Shown here: in pieces, positions 8,104 through 17,272 of the stretch
Layout: each line of letters opens with the position of its first letter
Numbering within the stretch: the first letter of the stretch is position 1
Source of the DNA: Rugamonas apoptosis
GTDB taxonomy: Bacteria; Pseudomonadota; Gammaproteobacteria; Burkholderiales; Burkholderiaceae_D
Length of the DNA stretch: 64,000 nt
NCBI RefSeq assembly: GCF_014042355.1
Contig: NZ_JACEZU010000001.1
Span: 124,001-188,000 of the forward strand
Direction of reading: 5' to 3'
Made by a program: the position numbers and the translations under genes
Notes under the pieces: model-generated
Database searches by the model: none
Told to the model about the DNA's origin: nothing
Seen by the model: only the letters and a program-made list of their open reading frames with translations

Positions 8104-8141
8104 AAAGAAAAAGCCCCGGTACCATGGCGGCAACCGGGGCT
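8104..8141 (-). terminator. Rho-independent terminator of ychF
   Basis: On the minus strand AGCCCCGGT (8141-8133) pairs with ACCGGGGCT (8120-8112) around a 12-nt loop, followed by TTTTTCTTT. This is a classic intrinsic terminator about 40 nt past the ychF stop. Confidence 0.85.
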
Positions 8142-8150
8142 AGCTCGTGC

Positions 8151-8174
8151 GTTCGAATCCGCCGGGATTCGAAC
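8151..8174. repeat. Palindrome with tRNA T-arm-like sequence after ychF
   Basis: GTTCGAATCC (8151-8160) and GGATTCGAAC (8165-8174) form a 10-bp hairpin with a 4-nt loop, seven bases past the ychF stop and ahead of its terminator. Each arm reads like the TpsiC stem-loop of a tRNA, but no cloverleaf can be built around it, so it is not called a tRNA. Confidence 0.55.
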
Positions 8175-8180
8175 AGGTGT

Positions 8181-9272
8181 TTAGACGTTGAACAGGAAGT
8201 TCAGCACGTCGCCATCCTTGACCACATATTCCTTGCCTTCAGCGCGCATCTTGCCCGCCTCCTTGGCGCCGGCCTCGCCCTTGTAGGCGATGAAGTCGTC
8301 GTAGGAGATGGTTTGGGCACGGATGAAGCCGCGCTCGAAGTCGGTGTGGATCACGCCGGCCGCTTGCGGGGCCGTGTCGCCCACGTGGATGGTCCAGGCG
8401 CGCACTTCCTTCACGCCGGCCGTGAAGTAAGTTTGCAGGCCCAGCAGCTTGTAGGCGGCGCGGATCAGACGGTCCAGGCCAGGTTCTTCCATGCCCATGT
8501 CGGCCAGGAAGGCGCCCTTGTCGGCGTCGTCCAGGTCGGCGATCTCCGATTCGATGGCGGCGCAGATGGCGACGATGGGCGCGTTCTGCGCGGCGGCGAA
8601 CTTGGTCAGCTGGTCCAGCAGCGGGTTGTTGGTGAAGCCGGAATCGGACACATTGGCCACGTACATGGCCGGCTTGGCCGTGATCAGGCACAGCGACTTG
8701 ATCAGCGCCATCTCGTCAGCGTCCAGGCCCATGGTGCGCACCGGCTTGCCTTCGTTCAAGTGCGGCATCAGGCGTTCGCACAGGGCCACCAGCTTGGCAG
8801 CGTCCTTGTCGCCGGAACGGGCTTTCTTGTTCTCGCGGTGGATGGCTTTTTCCACCGTGCCCATGTCGGCCAGGGCCAGCTCGGTCTGGATCACTTCGAT
8901 GTCGTCCAGCGGGCTGATCTTGCCGGCCACGTGGATCACGTTGTCATCCTCGAAGCAACGCACGACGTTAACGATGGCATCGGTTTCGCGGATGTGGGAC
9001 AGGAACTGGTTGCCCAGGCCCTCGCCCTTGGAGGCGCCCGCCACCAGGCCGGCGATGTCGACGAATTCGACGATGGCGTTGACCATGCGCTCGGGTTTGA
9101 CGATCTCGGCCAGCGCGGCCATGCGCGGATCAGGCACTTCCACCACGCCCACGTTGGGTTCAATGGTGCAGAATGGGTAGTTTTCGGCCGGGATGCCGGC
9201 CTTGGTCAGGGCGTTGAACAGGGTGGACTTGCCGACGTTGGGCAGGCCGACGATGCCGCATTGGAGACTCAT
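8181..9272 (-). CDS. ychF: Redox-responsive ATPase YchF (Obg-related)
   Basis: 363 residues, the family's usual length. It has a P-loop [11 protein letters not shown] at the N-terminus, a G3-type DIAGL motif, a central helical insertion and a C-terminal TGS domain ending in [13 protein letters not shown]. Family knowledge: YchF binds ATP rather than GTP because of a changed G4 motif, associates with ribosomes and modulates oxidative-stress responses and translation initiation fidelity. It follows pth and rplY in the same direction, as in other betaproteobacteria, but a convergent thioesterase gene separates it from pth here. It ends in a strong terminator. Confidence 0.97.
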   Translation of the reverse strand: MSLQCGIVGLPNVGKSTLFNALTKAGIPAENYPFCTIEPNVGVVEVPDPRMAALAEIVKPERMVNAIVEFVDIAGLVAGASKGEGLGNQFLSHIRETDAIVNVVRCFEDDNVIHVAGKISPLDDIEVIQTELALADMGTVEKAIHRENKKARSGDKDAAKLVALCERLMPHLNEGKPVRTMGLDADEMALIKSLCLITAKPAMYVANVSDSGFTNNPLLDQLTKFAAAQNAPIVAICAAIESEIADLDDADKGAFLADMGMEEPGLDRLIRAAYKLLGLQTYFTAGVKEVRAWTIHVGDTAPQAAGVIHTDFERGFIRAQTISYDDFIAYKGEAGAKEAGKMRAEGKEYVVKDGDVLNFLFNV

Positions 9273-9655
9273 GTAAATTCCTTAAAAATCAGCGAGTTAG
9301 GCGGAAGCAGGCATCTACGCGGACGCACCAGGCAGAGAATTCATTACCAACCACCATCACTACAAAAATGATAACAAAAGCGGCAAATCAGGCGGATGAT
9401 CGCTGAAGTTTGTGCGAGTTTTGTCGAAAAACCCCTATTGTAACCCTCAGCGTCACCCTTCTCCAAAAGCATGGCGCAGAAATAGGCGAACGCGATGGGC
9501 CGGCATCCGGATGCCCACAAAAACCACAAAAAACCACGCCCAAGGAGAAACACTCAGTCAAGCACGACAATTGAAACGCTTCCTCTACTGCCATTCAAAA
9601 AATTCCCGACAATGGGCGCTAAAATGAAAGCTTTATTCACCCAACAGGAAATCGC
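9273..9655. other. Divergent intergenic region between ychF and thioesterase
   Basis: 383 bases with no credible gene: the open frames here are short and lack family resemblance. It must contain the ychF promoter on the left. On the right, TTGAAA (9571-9576) and TTCAAA (9594-9599) with a 17-bp spacer are a possible weak sigma-70 promoter for the thioesterase. Confidence 0.45.
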
Positions 9656-10081
9656 ATGATCTTGCGTAATGCCGGCCGGGAACAATTCCGCCACTTCATG
9701 ACTATCCCCACGCGGTGGATAGATAACGATCAATATGGCCACGTCAACAACGTCGTGTACTACAGCTATTTCGACACGGCCGTGAACCAGTTCCTGATCG
9801 AACGGGGCGTGCTCGATATCCACAACGACCAGCTGGTCGGCTATGTGGTCGACAGCGCCTGCGCCTACTTCAGCCAGCTCTCCTTCCCCGACCTGCTGCA
9901 CGTGGGCCTGCGCGTGAGCAAGCTGGGCAACTCCAGCGTACGCTACGAGATCGGCATCTACCGCAACGACGAGCCGGTGCCGGCCGCCGCCGGCCACTTC
10001 GTGCACGTTTACGTGGACCGTGCCACCAACAAGCCCGTCACCATTCCGGAGCATGTACGGGCCGTGCTGTCCACCCTGTAA
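9656..10081 (+). CDS. Acyl-CoA thioesterase, hotdog fold (4HBT/YbgC-like)
   Basis: 141 residues, the typical size of a single hotdog domain. The motif DNDQYGHVNNVVYYSYFDT near residue 24 is the 4-hydroxybenzoyl-CoA thioesterase signature, in which the Asp acts in thioester hydrolysis and the following residues cap the long hotdog helix. Family knowledge: members hydrolyse acyl-CoA thioesters in the cytosol. The physiological substrate is unknown. AACAGGAAATCGC upstream supplies a ribosome binding site. It is a single-gene unit, convergent with pth across a palindrome-rich gap of 54 bases. Confidence 0.85.
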   Translation: MILRNAGREQFRHFMTIPTRWIDNDQYGHVNNVVYYSYFDTAVNQFLIERGVLDIHNDQLVGYVVDSACAYFSQLSFPDLLHVGLRVSKLGNSSVRYEIGIYRNDEPVPAAAGHFVHVYVDRATNKPVTIPEHVRAVLSTL

Positions 10082-10104
10082 ACGGTCTGAAGTCCGCGAT
10101 CTGA

Positions 10105-10142
10105 AGTCCGGGCCGCGGCCCGGACTGGCCTGCTGTCAGGCC
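10105..10142. repeat. Perfect 22-bp palindrome plus second hairpin between convergent genes
   Basis: The sequence from 10105 to 10126 equals its own reverse complement (GTCCGGGCCGCGGCCCGGAC at its centre). It is followed directly by GGCCTG-ctgt-CAGGCC (10127-10142), which overlaps the pth stop codon. It also follows a short direct repeat CTGAAGTCCG. It has no T-run, so any terminator action would rely on the GC-rich stem alone. Confidence 0.6.
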
Positions 10143-10720
10143 GTATGCAATTTCATGGTGGCCGCTTCGAATTTGCCTTCGCAAATCTGCGGCATCACCA
10201 GCAGGCTTTTATCGATGGCCTGCTCGATCAGTTCCTGGTCTTCGCGGCGCGGGCGGTGCAGCACGAAGTCGGCCACCTGCTGCTGCAAACCGAGCGAACG
10301 GGGATGGCCGATGCCCAGCCGCAGCCGCCAGTAATCCTGCGTGCCCAGCGCGGCCGTGATGTCCTTCAAGCCATTGTGGCCGCCGGCCGAGCCGCCGCGC
10401 TTGAGCCGCGCCACGCCCGGCATCAAGTCCAGCTCATCGTGCACGACCAGCACTTCATCCGGCGCGATCTTGTAGAAGCGGGCCAGCGCGCCGACCGACT
10501 GGCCGGAACGGTTCATATAGGTTTGCGGTTCCAGCAACCACACTTCATTGCCGGCGATGGTGGTCTTGGCCACCAGCGCGTTGAAGCGCGTCTCGCGCTG
10601 CAGGCGGGCACCGGGCAGGCTGTTGGCCAGGTTGTCGACCAGCCAGAAGCCGGCGTTGTGGCGGGTTTGTTCGTATTCGGGGCCGGGGTTGCCGAGGCCG
10701 ACGATCAGGCGGATGGGCAT
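10136..10720 (-). CDS. pth: Peptidyl-tRNA hydrolase
   Basis: 194 residues, standard for bacterial Pth. It begins [13 protein letters not shown], and the motif [19 protein letters not shown] contains the catalytic His and the tRNA-binding Asn. VVHDELDL and the GGHNGLKD motif are also present. It releases nascent peptides from prematurely dropped peptidyl-tRNA in the cytosol, and it is essential. The frame is open 87 bases upstream, but ATG 10720 begins exactly at the conserved N-terminus. It lies downstream of rplY, as usual, with an intrinsic terminator between the two. Confidence 0.97.
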   Translation of the reverse strand: MPIRLIVGLGNPGPEYEQTRHNAGFWLVDNLANSLPGARLQRETRFNALVAKTTIAGNEVWLLEPQTYMNRSGQSVGALARFYKIAPDEVLVVHDELDLMPGVARLKRGGSAGGHNGLKDITAALGTQDYWRLRLGIGHPRSLGLQQQVADFVLHRPRREDQELIEQAIDKSLLVMPQICEGKFEAATMKLHTA

Positions 10721-10770
10721 GGCGTATCTATCGTTAAGAATGCTCAATGCGCGCAAAACGGCGCGCCGTA

Positions 10771-10805
10771 AAAAAACCCGCCAGGCTCGCGCCGGCGGGT
10801 TTTTC
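10771..10805 (-). terminator. Rho-independent terminator after rplY
   Basis: AAAAACCCGCC (10772-10782) and GGCGGGTTTTT (10794-10804) form an 11-bp stem with an 11-nt loop and A/T tails on both sides. It lies between rplY and pth, so pth is either expressed by readthrough or has its own promoter. Confidence 0.8.
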
Positions 10806-10835
10806 ATTCACTTCCGCATCGCTGCGGGGTGAAGA

Positions 10836-11465
10836 TTACTTCTTGCCTTTAGCGGCTGGCTTTTCTTCAGCGGCAGGAGCGGCAGCGGCTGCTTCAGCAG
10901 CAACGTGGCCGGCTGGCACGGAAGCGGTGGCGACGGTCAGGTTCGAACCGTGGGTCACGGCGGTCACGCCGGCTGGCAGGGTCAGGTCGGCGATGTGCAC
11001 CGAGTGGCCCACGTCCACGTTGGCCAGATCCACCGAGATGAACTCTGGCAGGTCTTTTGGCAGGCACGAAACTTCGATTTCGTTCAGCACGTGGCTGATG
11101 TTGGCGCCGTGCAGCTTGACGGCTGGCGACACGTCGGCGTTCACGAAGTGCAGTGCCACTTTCATGTGCACTTTGGCGTTCGCGTCAACGCGCTGGAAGT
11201 CAGCGTGCAGGACCAGTTGTTTGTATGCGTGGACTTGGAAGTCGCGCAGCAGCACTTGCTGGACTTTGCCGTCGATTTCCAGATCCAGGATCGACGAGTG
11301 GAACGCTTCTTTTTTCAGCGCGTGGTACAGGGCGTTGTGGTCCAGGGCGATGGTCACTGGGGCTTCGGTGCCACCGTAGACGATGCCTGGGGTCTGGCCG
11401 GAATTACGCAGGCGGCGGCTCGCTCCGGAACCTTGCAATTCGCGTTTGAATGCGACAACTTTCAT
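10836..11465 (-). CDS. rplY: 50S ribosomal protein L25/general stress protein Ctc
   Basis: 209 residues, the long CTC-type L25. The N-terminal L25 domain binding 5S rRNA covers about residues 1-95 (starting MKVVAFKRE), the C-terminal beta domain runs to about 190, and the chain ends in an Ala/Glu/Lys tail with AAKGKK. The start ATG 11465 is chosen over one 12 bases upstream because it matches the conserved N-terminus. The leader contains two hairpins, including ATGAGC/GCTCAT at 11536-11553, which could modulate readthrough from prs. Confidence 0.96.
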   Translation of the reverse strand: MKVVAFKRELQGSGASRRLRNSGQTPGIVYGGTEAPVTIALDHNALYHALKKEAFHSSILDLEIDGKVQQVLLRDFQVHAYKQLVLHADFQRVDANAKVHMKVALHFVNADVSPAVKLHGANISHVLNEIEVSCLPKDLPEFISVDLANVDVGHSVHIADLTLPAGVTAVTHGSNLTVATASVPAGHVAAEAAAAAPAAEEKPAAKGKK

Positions 11466-11535
11466 GTGATACTCCAAAAAATACAGGGCTCGCGCCCCGT
11501 GTTAGGAAGCGCCCCGCGACCAGGGCGCCTCAAGA

Positions 11536-11553
11536 ATGAGCAAAAACGCTCAT
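11536..11553 (-). promoter_or_regulatory. Small hairpin in the prs-rplY gap
   Basis: ATGAGC (11536-11541) and GCTCAT (11548-11553) pair around a 6-nt loop, in the 173-base gap between prs and rplY. A second GC-rich stem (GCGCCC/GGGCGC-like) lies nearer rplY. It may be an attenuator or processing site, but no T-run makes it a clear terminator. Confidence 0.3.
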
Positions 11554-11638
11554 GAATCCGGAAAAGCACAACGGCGCTCCGGCTCGAAAGCCAGGCGCCG
11601 CCGGTGTTGCTGATACTGTCGTTTATCTCAGATGCTGC

Positions 11639-12589
11639 TTAGTCGATAAACAGGGAGATCACGGAATCGCCCTTGATGATGCGTTTGAACGTCTCGGCCA
11701 GCAGTGGTGCGCAGGTCAGTTGACGGATCTTGCCGCACGCCTTGGCCGCTTCGGACAGGGGAATCGTGTCCGTCACCACCAGTTCGTCCAGCGACGAGGT
11801 GGTGATGCGTTCGATGGCCGGGCCCGACAGCACGGGGTGGGTGCAATAGGCGATCACTTTCTTGGCGCCGCGCTCTTTCAGCACTTCCGCTGCCTTGACC
11901 AGGGTGCCGGCCGTGTCGACCATGTCGTCCATGATCACGCAGTTGCGGCCTTCCACTTCACCGATGATGTTCATCACTTCGGACACGTTGGCCTTGGGAC
12001 GGCGCTTGTCGATGATGGCCAGGTCGCAACCGAGGCGTTTGGCCAGGGCGCGCGCGCGCACCACACCGCCGACGTCCGGCGACACCACCAGCAAGTCCTG
12101 GTGATTCTTTTTCTGCAGGTCGCCCAGCAGGATCGGCGAAGCGTAGATATTATCAACCGGGATGTCGAAGAAGCCCTGGATCTGGTCCGCGTGCAGGTCC
12201 ATGATCAGGACGCGCTCGACGCCCGCTTCTTCCAGCATGTTGGCCACCACCTTGGCCGAGATGGCCACGCGCGCCGAACGGGGGCGGCGGTCCTGGCGGG
12301 CATAGCCGAAGTAAGGAATGGCGGCCGTGATGCGGCCAGCCGATGCACGTTTCAGCGCGTCAACCATCAGGATCAGTTCCATCAGGCTGTCGTTGGTCGG
12401 GGCGCAGGTCGATTGCAGCACGAACACGTCCTTACCACGGACGTTCTCGTTGATTTCAACCATCACTTCGCCGTCCGAGAACTTCGAGACGTTTGCCTTG
12501 CCGAGTGGAATACCGAGGTTTTTTGCGACTCCTTCTGCCAACGCAGGATTAGCGTTGCCGGTAAAAACCATCAGGTTTTCGTAAGCCAT
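11639..12589 (-). CDS. prs: Ribose-phosphate pyrophosphokinase (PRPP synthetase)
   Basis: 316 residues, the class I length. It has the N-terminal [18 protein letters not shown] start, the PRPP-binding loop [13 protein letters not shown] near residue 220 and the ATP-site region [21 protein letters not shown]. It makes PRPP from ribose 5-phosphate and ATP for nucleotides, His, Trp and NAD. It sits immediately downstream of tRNA-Gln and ispE in the same orientation, the conserved betaproteobacterial order, and could be cotranscribed with them. Confidence 0.98.
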   Translation of the reverse strand: MAYENLMVFTGNANPALAEGVAKNLGIPLGKANVSKFSDGEVMVEINENVRGKDVFVLQSTCAPTNDSLMELILMVDALKRASAGRITAAIPYFGYARQDRRPRSARVAISAKVVANMLEEAGVERVLIMDLHADQIQGFFDIPVDNIYASPILLGDLQKKNHQDLLVVSPDVGGVVRARALAKRLGCDLAIIDKRRPKANVSEVMNIIGEVEGRNCVIMDDMVDTAGTLVKAAEVLKERGAKKVIAYCTHPVLSGPAIERITTSSLDELVVTDTIPLSEAAKACGKIRQLTCAPLLAETFKRIIKGDSVISLFID

Positions 12590-12745
12590 TGGGAGTCCCA
12601 GAGATAGAGTGTGAAAATTTTTGAAAAGTCGCCAGCGGCAAGTCCGCGTGGCGCTGTACTATGAATGACCCGCGTGGGCGGTATCATCTGCCTTCCCTCT
12701 GGCTGGAGACAAACTTCGCCTCGACAGAACCGCAGAGAAAATGAA

Positions 12746-12822
12746 TGGCAGGGGAACAAGGATTCGAACCTTGGTATGCCGGAATCAAAATCCGGTGCCT
12801 TAACCAGCTTGGCGATTCCCCT
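12746..12822 (-). tRNA. tRNA-Gln (anticodon TTG)
   Basis: On the minus strand, a 77-nt cloverleaf including an encoded 3' CCA. The acceptor stem is AGGGGAA/TTCCCCT with discriminator G. The anticodon stem CCGGA/TCCGG encloses loop TTTTGAT, giving anticodon TTG, and the T-arm reads CAAGGTTCGAATCCTTG. It sits between ispE and prs, its conserved position in betaproteobacteria. Confidence 0.97.
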
Positions 12823-12897
12823 ACGCAACTGACTGCTTGTCGTTACATGCCCGGCATTCTACCGGAAAATTCACGCTAAGCCAAATTTTTTTCCAAC

Positions 12898-13776
12898 TCA
12901 CAACAAGCTGGCGATGGGATGCTTGCCCAGTGCTTTGGCTTTCCAGGCAACCCACTTGGCAGGCACATTACTGAGCACCGCGTCCGCTTCGACTTCACTG
13001 CCGACCGCACAAAACACACAAGCTCCGGAGCCAGTCATCCTGGCGTCACCGTAAGCAGCGAGCCATTCGATCGCCTCTGCTACCGGCGGGAATAACTGCG
13101 TTGCCACTTGCTGCAAATCGTTCTTTCCGTACCCTTTCAAACCTGTTTGTTTTTCGAGGTAGCTGGAAAAGTCCGTTATTATGACGACCGGAGTATCCCT
13201 TGTCAAATGTTCCGAGCAAAAAATTTTCGCGGTGGGCACTTCCACCCCGGGCTCGACCACCACATACCAGCAATCGGGCGCACGCACCGGCTGCATGGCC
13301 TCGCCCACGCCCTCCGCGAACGCCGTCTGGCCGAAGATGAAAAACGGGATGTCCGCACCCAGCGGCAAGCCCAGCGCCATCAACTCCTCGCGCGTCAAAC
13401 CAGCCTGCCATAAATGATTGAGCGCCATCAGCGTGGTGGCCGCGTCGGACGAACCGCCACCGAGGCCGCCGCCCATGGGCAGGATCTTGTCGATGGCGAT
13501 GTCCACGCCGGGCGGCAAGGCGCCCGTGCGGCGCAGCACTTCGGCCTGCAGCAGCATGGCCGCGCGGATGATCAGGTCCTGCTGCTCCGGCACGCCCGCC
13601 ACTGCCGTCACGCGGCGGATCGCATGGTCGTCGCGCAGCGTGTAATGCAGCGTGTCGCCATGGTCGATCAGCTGGAACACGGTTTGCAGCAAATGATAGC
13701 CGTCGGCGCGGCGGCCATTCACGTGCAGGAACAGATTCAGTTTGGCCGGAGCCGGGCAATTCTTCAGGCTTTGCAT
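12898..13776 (-). CDS. ispE: 4-(cytidine 5'-diphospho)-2-C-methyl-D-erythritol kinase
   Basis: 292 residues. It has the GHMP-kinase ATP loop PMGGGLGGGSSDAATTL and the substrate region APAKLNLFLHVNGRRADGYH. It phosphorylates CDP-methylerythritol in the MEP isoprenoid pathway. ATG 13776 gives the family-typical N-terminus; a TTG at 13827 would add 17 residues and has AAGGA too close to it, so it is less likely but not excluded. It follows lolB closely in an operon-like arrangement. Confidence 0.95.
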   Translation of the reverse strand: MQSLKNCPAPAKLNLFLHVNGRRADGYHLLQTVFQLIDHGDTLHYTLRDDHAIRRVTAVAGVPEQQDLIIRAAMLLQAEVLRRTGALPPGVDIAIDKILPMGGGLGGGSSDAATTLMALNHLWQAGLTREELMALGLPLGADIPFFIFGQTAFAEGVGEAMQPVRAPDCWYVVVEPGVEVPTAKIFCSEHLTRDTPVVIITDFSSYLEKQTGLKGYGKNDLQQVATQLFPPVAEAIEWLAAYGDARMTGSGACVFCAVGSEVEADAVLSNVPAKWVAWKAKALGKHPIASLL

Positions 13777-13851
13777 ATGGGGCGGGTGATCGATGGGTGT
13801 ATTGGGGACGTTACGGAATTCTTTCAATTCCTTGAAATGGTGTTGCGTCCC

Positions 13852-14466
13852 TTATTTTTCTTCAGGAGCGTCGATGACGATACGGATCTGCATGTCTTCC
13901 AGGTCGCCCATGGCGGCGCGCGCCAGGTCGATGCGGCGCGGCCGCGGCACGGCGGCGGCTTCGTCCTGCCACGATACGTAGTCAAGCCGCCAGCCGTCGC
14001 GCGTGGTCACGCTGCTGTGGGCGGGGCTGGCCGTGTAGCGGCTGCCGTCGGCGGCCGTGGCGTGGCCTTGCAGCCAGTCGCGCAGGCCGGACACGGGCAA
14101 GGTCCAGCCCAGGGTCCGCGCGCTCAGGCTGTCGATGTCTTCGGCCACGCGGGGCGCCTTGCCCGCTTCCGTCAGGCTGGCGTACCCGGGGGCGACGGTG
14201 ATGGTGGCGATGGTTGAGCCGAGCGGCGAAGCCAGGCTGACGTCGGTGCGATTGGCCGTTTGCAGCCAGTTGAACTTGCCTGACAGCGTTTCACGCTTGC
14301 CGTCCCTGCTGTAGTTGACGGACAGCCGGCCATTCAGTTCGATGGCGGCCTGGTAAGGGGCGACGGCGGCCGTGGACAGCGGCGCGGACGGCGTGGCGCA
14401 GCCGGCCAGTGCGCCGCAGGCGGCCAGCGCGGCCAGGGCGGCCGATGGAGAAAACAGTTTGATCAT
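13852..14466 (-). CDS. lolB: Outer-membrane lipoprotein receptor LolB
   Basis: 204 residues. A lipoprotein signal ends at LAGC with Cys23 as the acylated residue. The body has the LolB pattern ELNGRLSVNY, SGKFNWLQ and LPVSGLRDWLQG. It receives lipoproteins from the periplasmic carrier LolA and inserts them in the inner leaflet of the outer membrane. It lies six bases downstream of the TPR lipoprotein gene and ahead of ispE, a common betaproteobacterial order, so cotranscription is likely. Confidence 0.94.
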   Translation of the reverse strand: MIKLFSPSAALAALAACGALAGCATPSAPLSTAAVAPYQAAIELNGRLSVNYSRDGKRETLSGKFNWLQTANRTDVSLASPLGSTIATITVAPGYASLTEAGKAPRVAEDIDSLSARTLGWTLPVSGLRDWLQGHATAADGSRYTASPAHSSVTTRDGWRLDYVSWQDEAAAVPRPRRIDLARAAMGDLEDMQIRIVIDAPEEK

Positions 14467-14472
14467 CGGCGT

Positions 14473-16236
14473 TTACAGGCTCTGGTTCAGGCGTGCCAGC
14501 GTGCTTCTGAGCGCGTCGTTCTTGGGGTCCTTGGCTTTCGCGTCGGACCACATCTTGCGCGCGCCCGTCTGGTCACCCTTGACCCACAGCACTTCACCAA
14601 GATGAACGGCGATTTCGGGATCGTTGCGCAAGGCGTAGGCGCGGCGCAGCATCTCCTCGGCCTCGGCCAGGTGGCCCATGCGGAACTGCACCCAGCCCAT
14701 GCTGTCCATGATGAAGGGATCGCCCGGCGCCATCTTGAGCGCCTTGTCGATCAGCGCGAACGCTTCCGTCAAGCGCACGTTGCGCTCGGCCAGCGAGTAG
14801 CCCAGCGCGTTCAGGGCGTGGTGGTTGTCGGGCACCGATTCGATCACCTGGCGCAGACTCTTTTCCATCACATCCAGCTCGCCCAGCCGCTCCGCCGCCA
14901 GCGCGAAGTCGTACAGCAGGTCGGCATTGTCAGGGAAGCGCTTGAGGCCATTGTTCAGCACCACGAACGCGGTGCGGGTGTCGCCCGCGTCACGCAGGAT
15001 CTGGGCATCGGTCTGGACAATCTGGGCCTGCTCCACCGGGTCGGTCGTCTGCAGCGCTTCCAGTTGCTTGCGGGCCTCGTCCACGTCGCCCTTGCGGGCC
15101 GTGAGCTGGGCACGTTTCAGGCGGGCCGTGAGATAGACCCGGCTGTCGTTCGCTTCCACTTTCTCCAGCCATTGCGCGGCGCCGTCGAAGTCGCCCCGTT
15201 CCTCGGCCAGTTGCGACAGGATCATCAGCACCTTGGACGGATCGCGTTCGTCCGATGGATGGTCGCCCAGCACGGCGATGAAACGCTTGAAGTAATCTTC
15301 GGCGCCGGCCAGGTCCTGGCTTTGCATGGCCGTCACGCCCAGCGCGTACAAGGTGGCCAGGTTGTCGGGCTGGTCCTTGAGCAGCAGCAGGAACTGGCGG
15401 CGCGCTTCATCGTATTGCTTGTTGTCGACCAGGATGCGGGCATAGGCGGCGCGCACTTCGCGCGCGCCCGCATGCCGCGCCAGAAAATCAGTCAGCACCT
15501 TGACGGCGCCTTCCACGTCGGGCGCCACCTGGGCCTGGGTCAGCACGGCCAGTTCGGAGTCGGGCCGCAGCCGCAGCGCGGCGGCCGCCTCGGCGCGGGC
15601 GCGCTCGCCGTCGTTGTTGGCGAAGGCGCTCTGGGCCAGGATCAGATGGGTTTCCAGCAAATCGCCATAGGGCGCCAGCACGCGTTCGGTGAGCGCGTAG
15701 GCGGCCGCCTTGTCCTTGGCGCGCAGCAGGAATTGCTGCATCTGGAACATGGCCAGGCCGCGCCCGGCGGGCGGCGCCGCCTTCAGGCGCTGGGCGAAGA
15801 TTTGTTCCGCTTCCGTCAGGTCGTCGTTGACGACGGCGAAGCCGAGGAAGTACTGCACCGCCTCCTCCGAATTGGGGGCCAGCTCGCGCCACAGGCGGAT
15901 CGCGGCCAGCGCCTCCCCGCCCTGCTTGGCCGTGAGCGCCATTTCCGCCGCCCGCTTGGCCAGGCGCGGGTCGCGCGTCTGCTGGGCCAGCGTCATCAGC
16001 GTCATGTACGGGCCCTGCCACTGGCCACGCTTGAATTCCAGTTCCGCCTTGGTCAGCTTGTACATCATGTCGCTGGTCAGCTCGACGCCGGGCGGCGCAT
16101 CCTCGACCGGCGCCGGCGTTGGCGCGGCGGCGGACGCGGCCCCTTCCGGCGCGGCCGCCTCCTGCGGGGCGCGCGGCGCGACGGCGCACGCCGACATGAG
16201 GACGGACAGGGTTACAATGGCGAAAGCGTTTTTCAA
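14473..16236 (-). CDS. TPR-repeat lipoprotein
   Basis: 587 residues starting at a TTG. That start is supported by AGGA six bases upstream and by the resulting lipoprotein signal peptide, KNAFAIVTLSVLMSAC, with Cys17. The rest, after an Ala/Pro-rich linker, is a long alpha-alpha solenoid of tetratricopeptide repeats (for example ALGYSLAERNVRLTEAFALIDKAL). It precedes lolB and ispE and is divergent from mutM, as in related genomes. Inference: an envelope scaffold linked to outer-membrane biogenesis. Its specific role is unknown. Confidence 0.88.
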   Translation of the reverse strand: MKNAFAIVTLSVLMSACAVAPRAPQEAAAPEGAASAAAPTPAPVEDAPPGVELTSDMMYKLTKAELEFKRGQWQGPYMTLMTLAQQTRDPRLAKRAAEMALTAKQGGEALAAIRLWRELAPNSEEAVQYFLGFAVVNDDLTEAEQIFAQRLKAAPPAGRGLAMFQMQQFLLRAKDKAAAYALTERVLAPYGDLLETHLILAQSAFANNDGERARAEAAAALRLRPDSELAVLTQAQVAPDVEGAVKVLTDFLARHAGAREVRAAYARILVDNKQYDEARRQFLLLLKDQPDNLATLYALGVTAMQSQDLAGAEDYFKRFIAVLGDHPSDERDPSKVLMILSQLAEERGDFDGAAQWLEKVEANDSRVYLTARLKRAQLTARKGDVDEARKQLEALQTTDPVEQAQIVQTDAQILRDAGDTRTAFVVLNNGLKRFPDNADLLYDFALAAERLGELDVMEKSLRQVIESVPDNHHALNALGYSLAERNVRLTEAFALIDKALKMAPGDPFIMDSMGWVQFRMGHLAEAEEMLRRAYALRNDPEIAVHLGEVLWVKGDQTGARKMWSDAKAKDPKNDALRSTLARLNQSL

Positions 16237-16400
16237 AGGGAAATCCTGGCAGGTCGGACTGAACGGGCTGAGGGTGGCGCTAGTGACAGATTTTACGCTC
16301 AACGCGGCGCCTGCGTCTGCTCCCAGTGTAACGAAATATTCCATCCTGCCAAGACTGACTTTTTTCCACTGCCCCCCTTACCCGCGACCCCTGATCCCCC

Positions 16401-17234
16401 ATGCCAGAATTGCCAGAAGTCGAAGTCACCCGCCGCGGCGTGGCGCCCCACCTGGAAGGCCGCACCGTGCGGGCCGTGGTGCAGCGCCGCGACGGCTTGC
16501 GCTGGCCATTCCCGCCCCAGTTGCCCGATGCGCTGCCCGGCCACGCCGTGCGCGCCACTGGCCGGCGCGGCAAGTATCTGCTGCTGCATTTCGACCATGG
16601 CACACTGATCATCCATCTGGGCATGTCGGGCCACCTGCGGGTGCTGCCGGAAGGCCTGCCGCCGGGCAAGCACGACCATTTCGACCTGGTGGTCGAGGGG
16701 CCGGACGGGCGCCAGGTGCTGCGCCTGACGGACCCGCGCCGCTTTGGCGCCGTGCTGTGGCATGGCGCCGAGGATGGCGAACTGGCCCAGCATGTGCTGC
16801 TGCGGGGGCTGGGCGTGGAACCGCTGGAGGATGGCTTTTCCGGCCAGCTGCTGTACGCCCACACGCGCGGACGGGGCGCGGCCGTCAAGCAGGTGCTGCT
16901 GGCGGGCGATATCGTGGTCGGGGTGGGCAATATCTATGCGTCCGAAAGCCTGTTCCGGGCCGGCATCAATCCGAAGACGCCAGCCCGCCGCATCAGCCTG
17001 GCCCGTTACGAGCGGCTGGCCCAGGCCGTGCGCGCCGTGCTGGCCGAAGCCATCATCCAGGGCGGCAGCACCTTGCGCGACTTTATTAGCGTGAACGGCC
17101 AGTCGGGATATTTCCAGCAGTCATATTTCGTCTATGATCGTGCAGGGGTGCCGTGCCGGGTGTGCGGCACGCCGGTACGCCAGATCAAGCAGGGACAACG
17201 TTCCACCTTCTATTGCGTCGTATGCCAGAAATAG
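16401..17234 (+). CDS. mutM: Formamidopyrimidine-DNA glycosylase (Fpg)
   Basis: 277 residues. Mature Pro1 and Glu2 are in the N-terminal [13 protein letters not shown], the conserved Lys lies in GRRGKYLL, and a C-terminal zinc finger has two CxxC pairs ending at Lys277. It removes 8-oxoguanine and other oxidised purines and cuts the strand by beta/delta elimination. It is followed by the dynamin-like gene (38 bases apart) and then mutY (8 bases from that gene), so the two GO-system enzymes are probably in one operon. Confidence 0.98.
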   Translation: MPELPEVEVTRRGVAPHLEGRTVRAVVQRRDGLRWPFPPQLPDALPGHAVRATGRRGKYLLLHFDHGTLIIHLGMSGHLRVLPEGLPPGKHDHFDLVVEGPDGRQVLRLTDPRRFGAVLWHGAEDGELAQHVLLRGLGVEPLEDGFSGQLLYAHTRGRGAAVKQVLLAGDIVVGVGNIYASESLFRAGINPKTPARRISLARYERLAQAVRAVLAEAIIQGGSTLRDFISVNGQSGYFQQSYFVYDRAGVPCRVCGTPVRQIKQGQRSTFYCVVCQK

Positions 17235-17272
17235 CCAAAACAACAACGGACCAGCCGGGCAAAGGGAGCACC

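Noticed and set aside
8140..8180. A tRNA gene after ychF, suggested by two T-arm-like sequences
   Set aside because: No acceptor, D or anticodon stems can be placed around them; the two arms only pair with each other.
14602..16608. A 668-codon frame antisense to the TPR lipoprotein and running into mutM
   Set aside because: It overlaps two supported genes and has no family resemblance.
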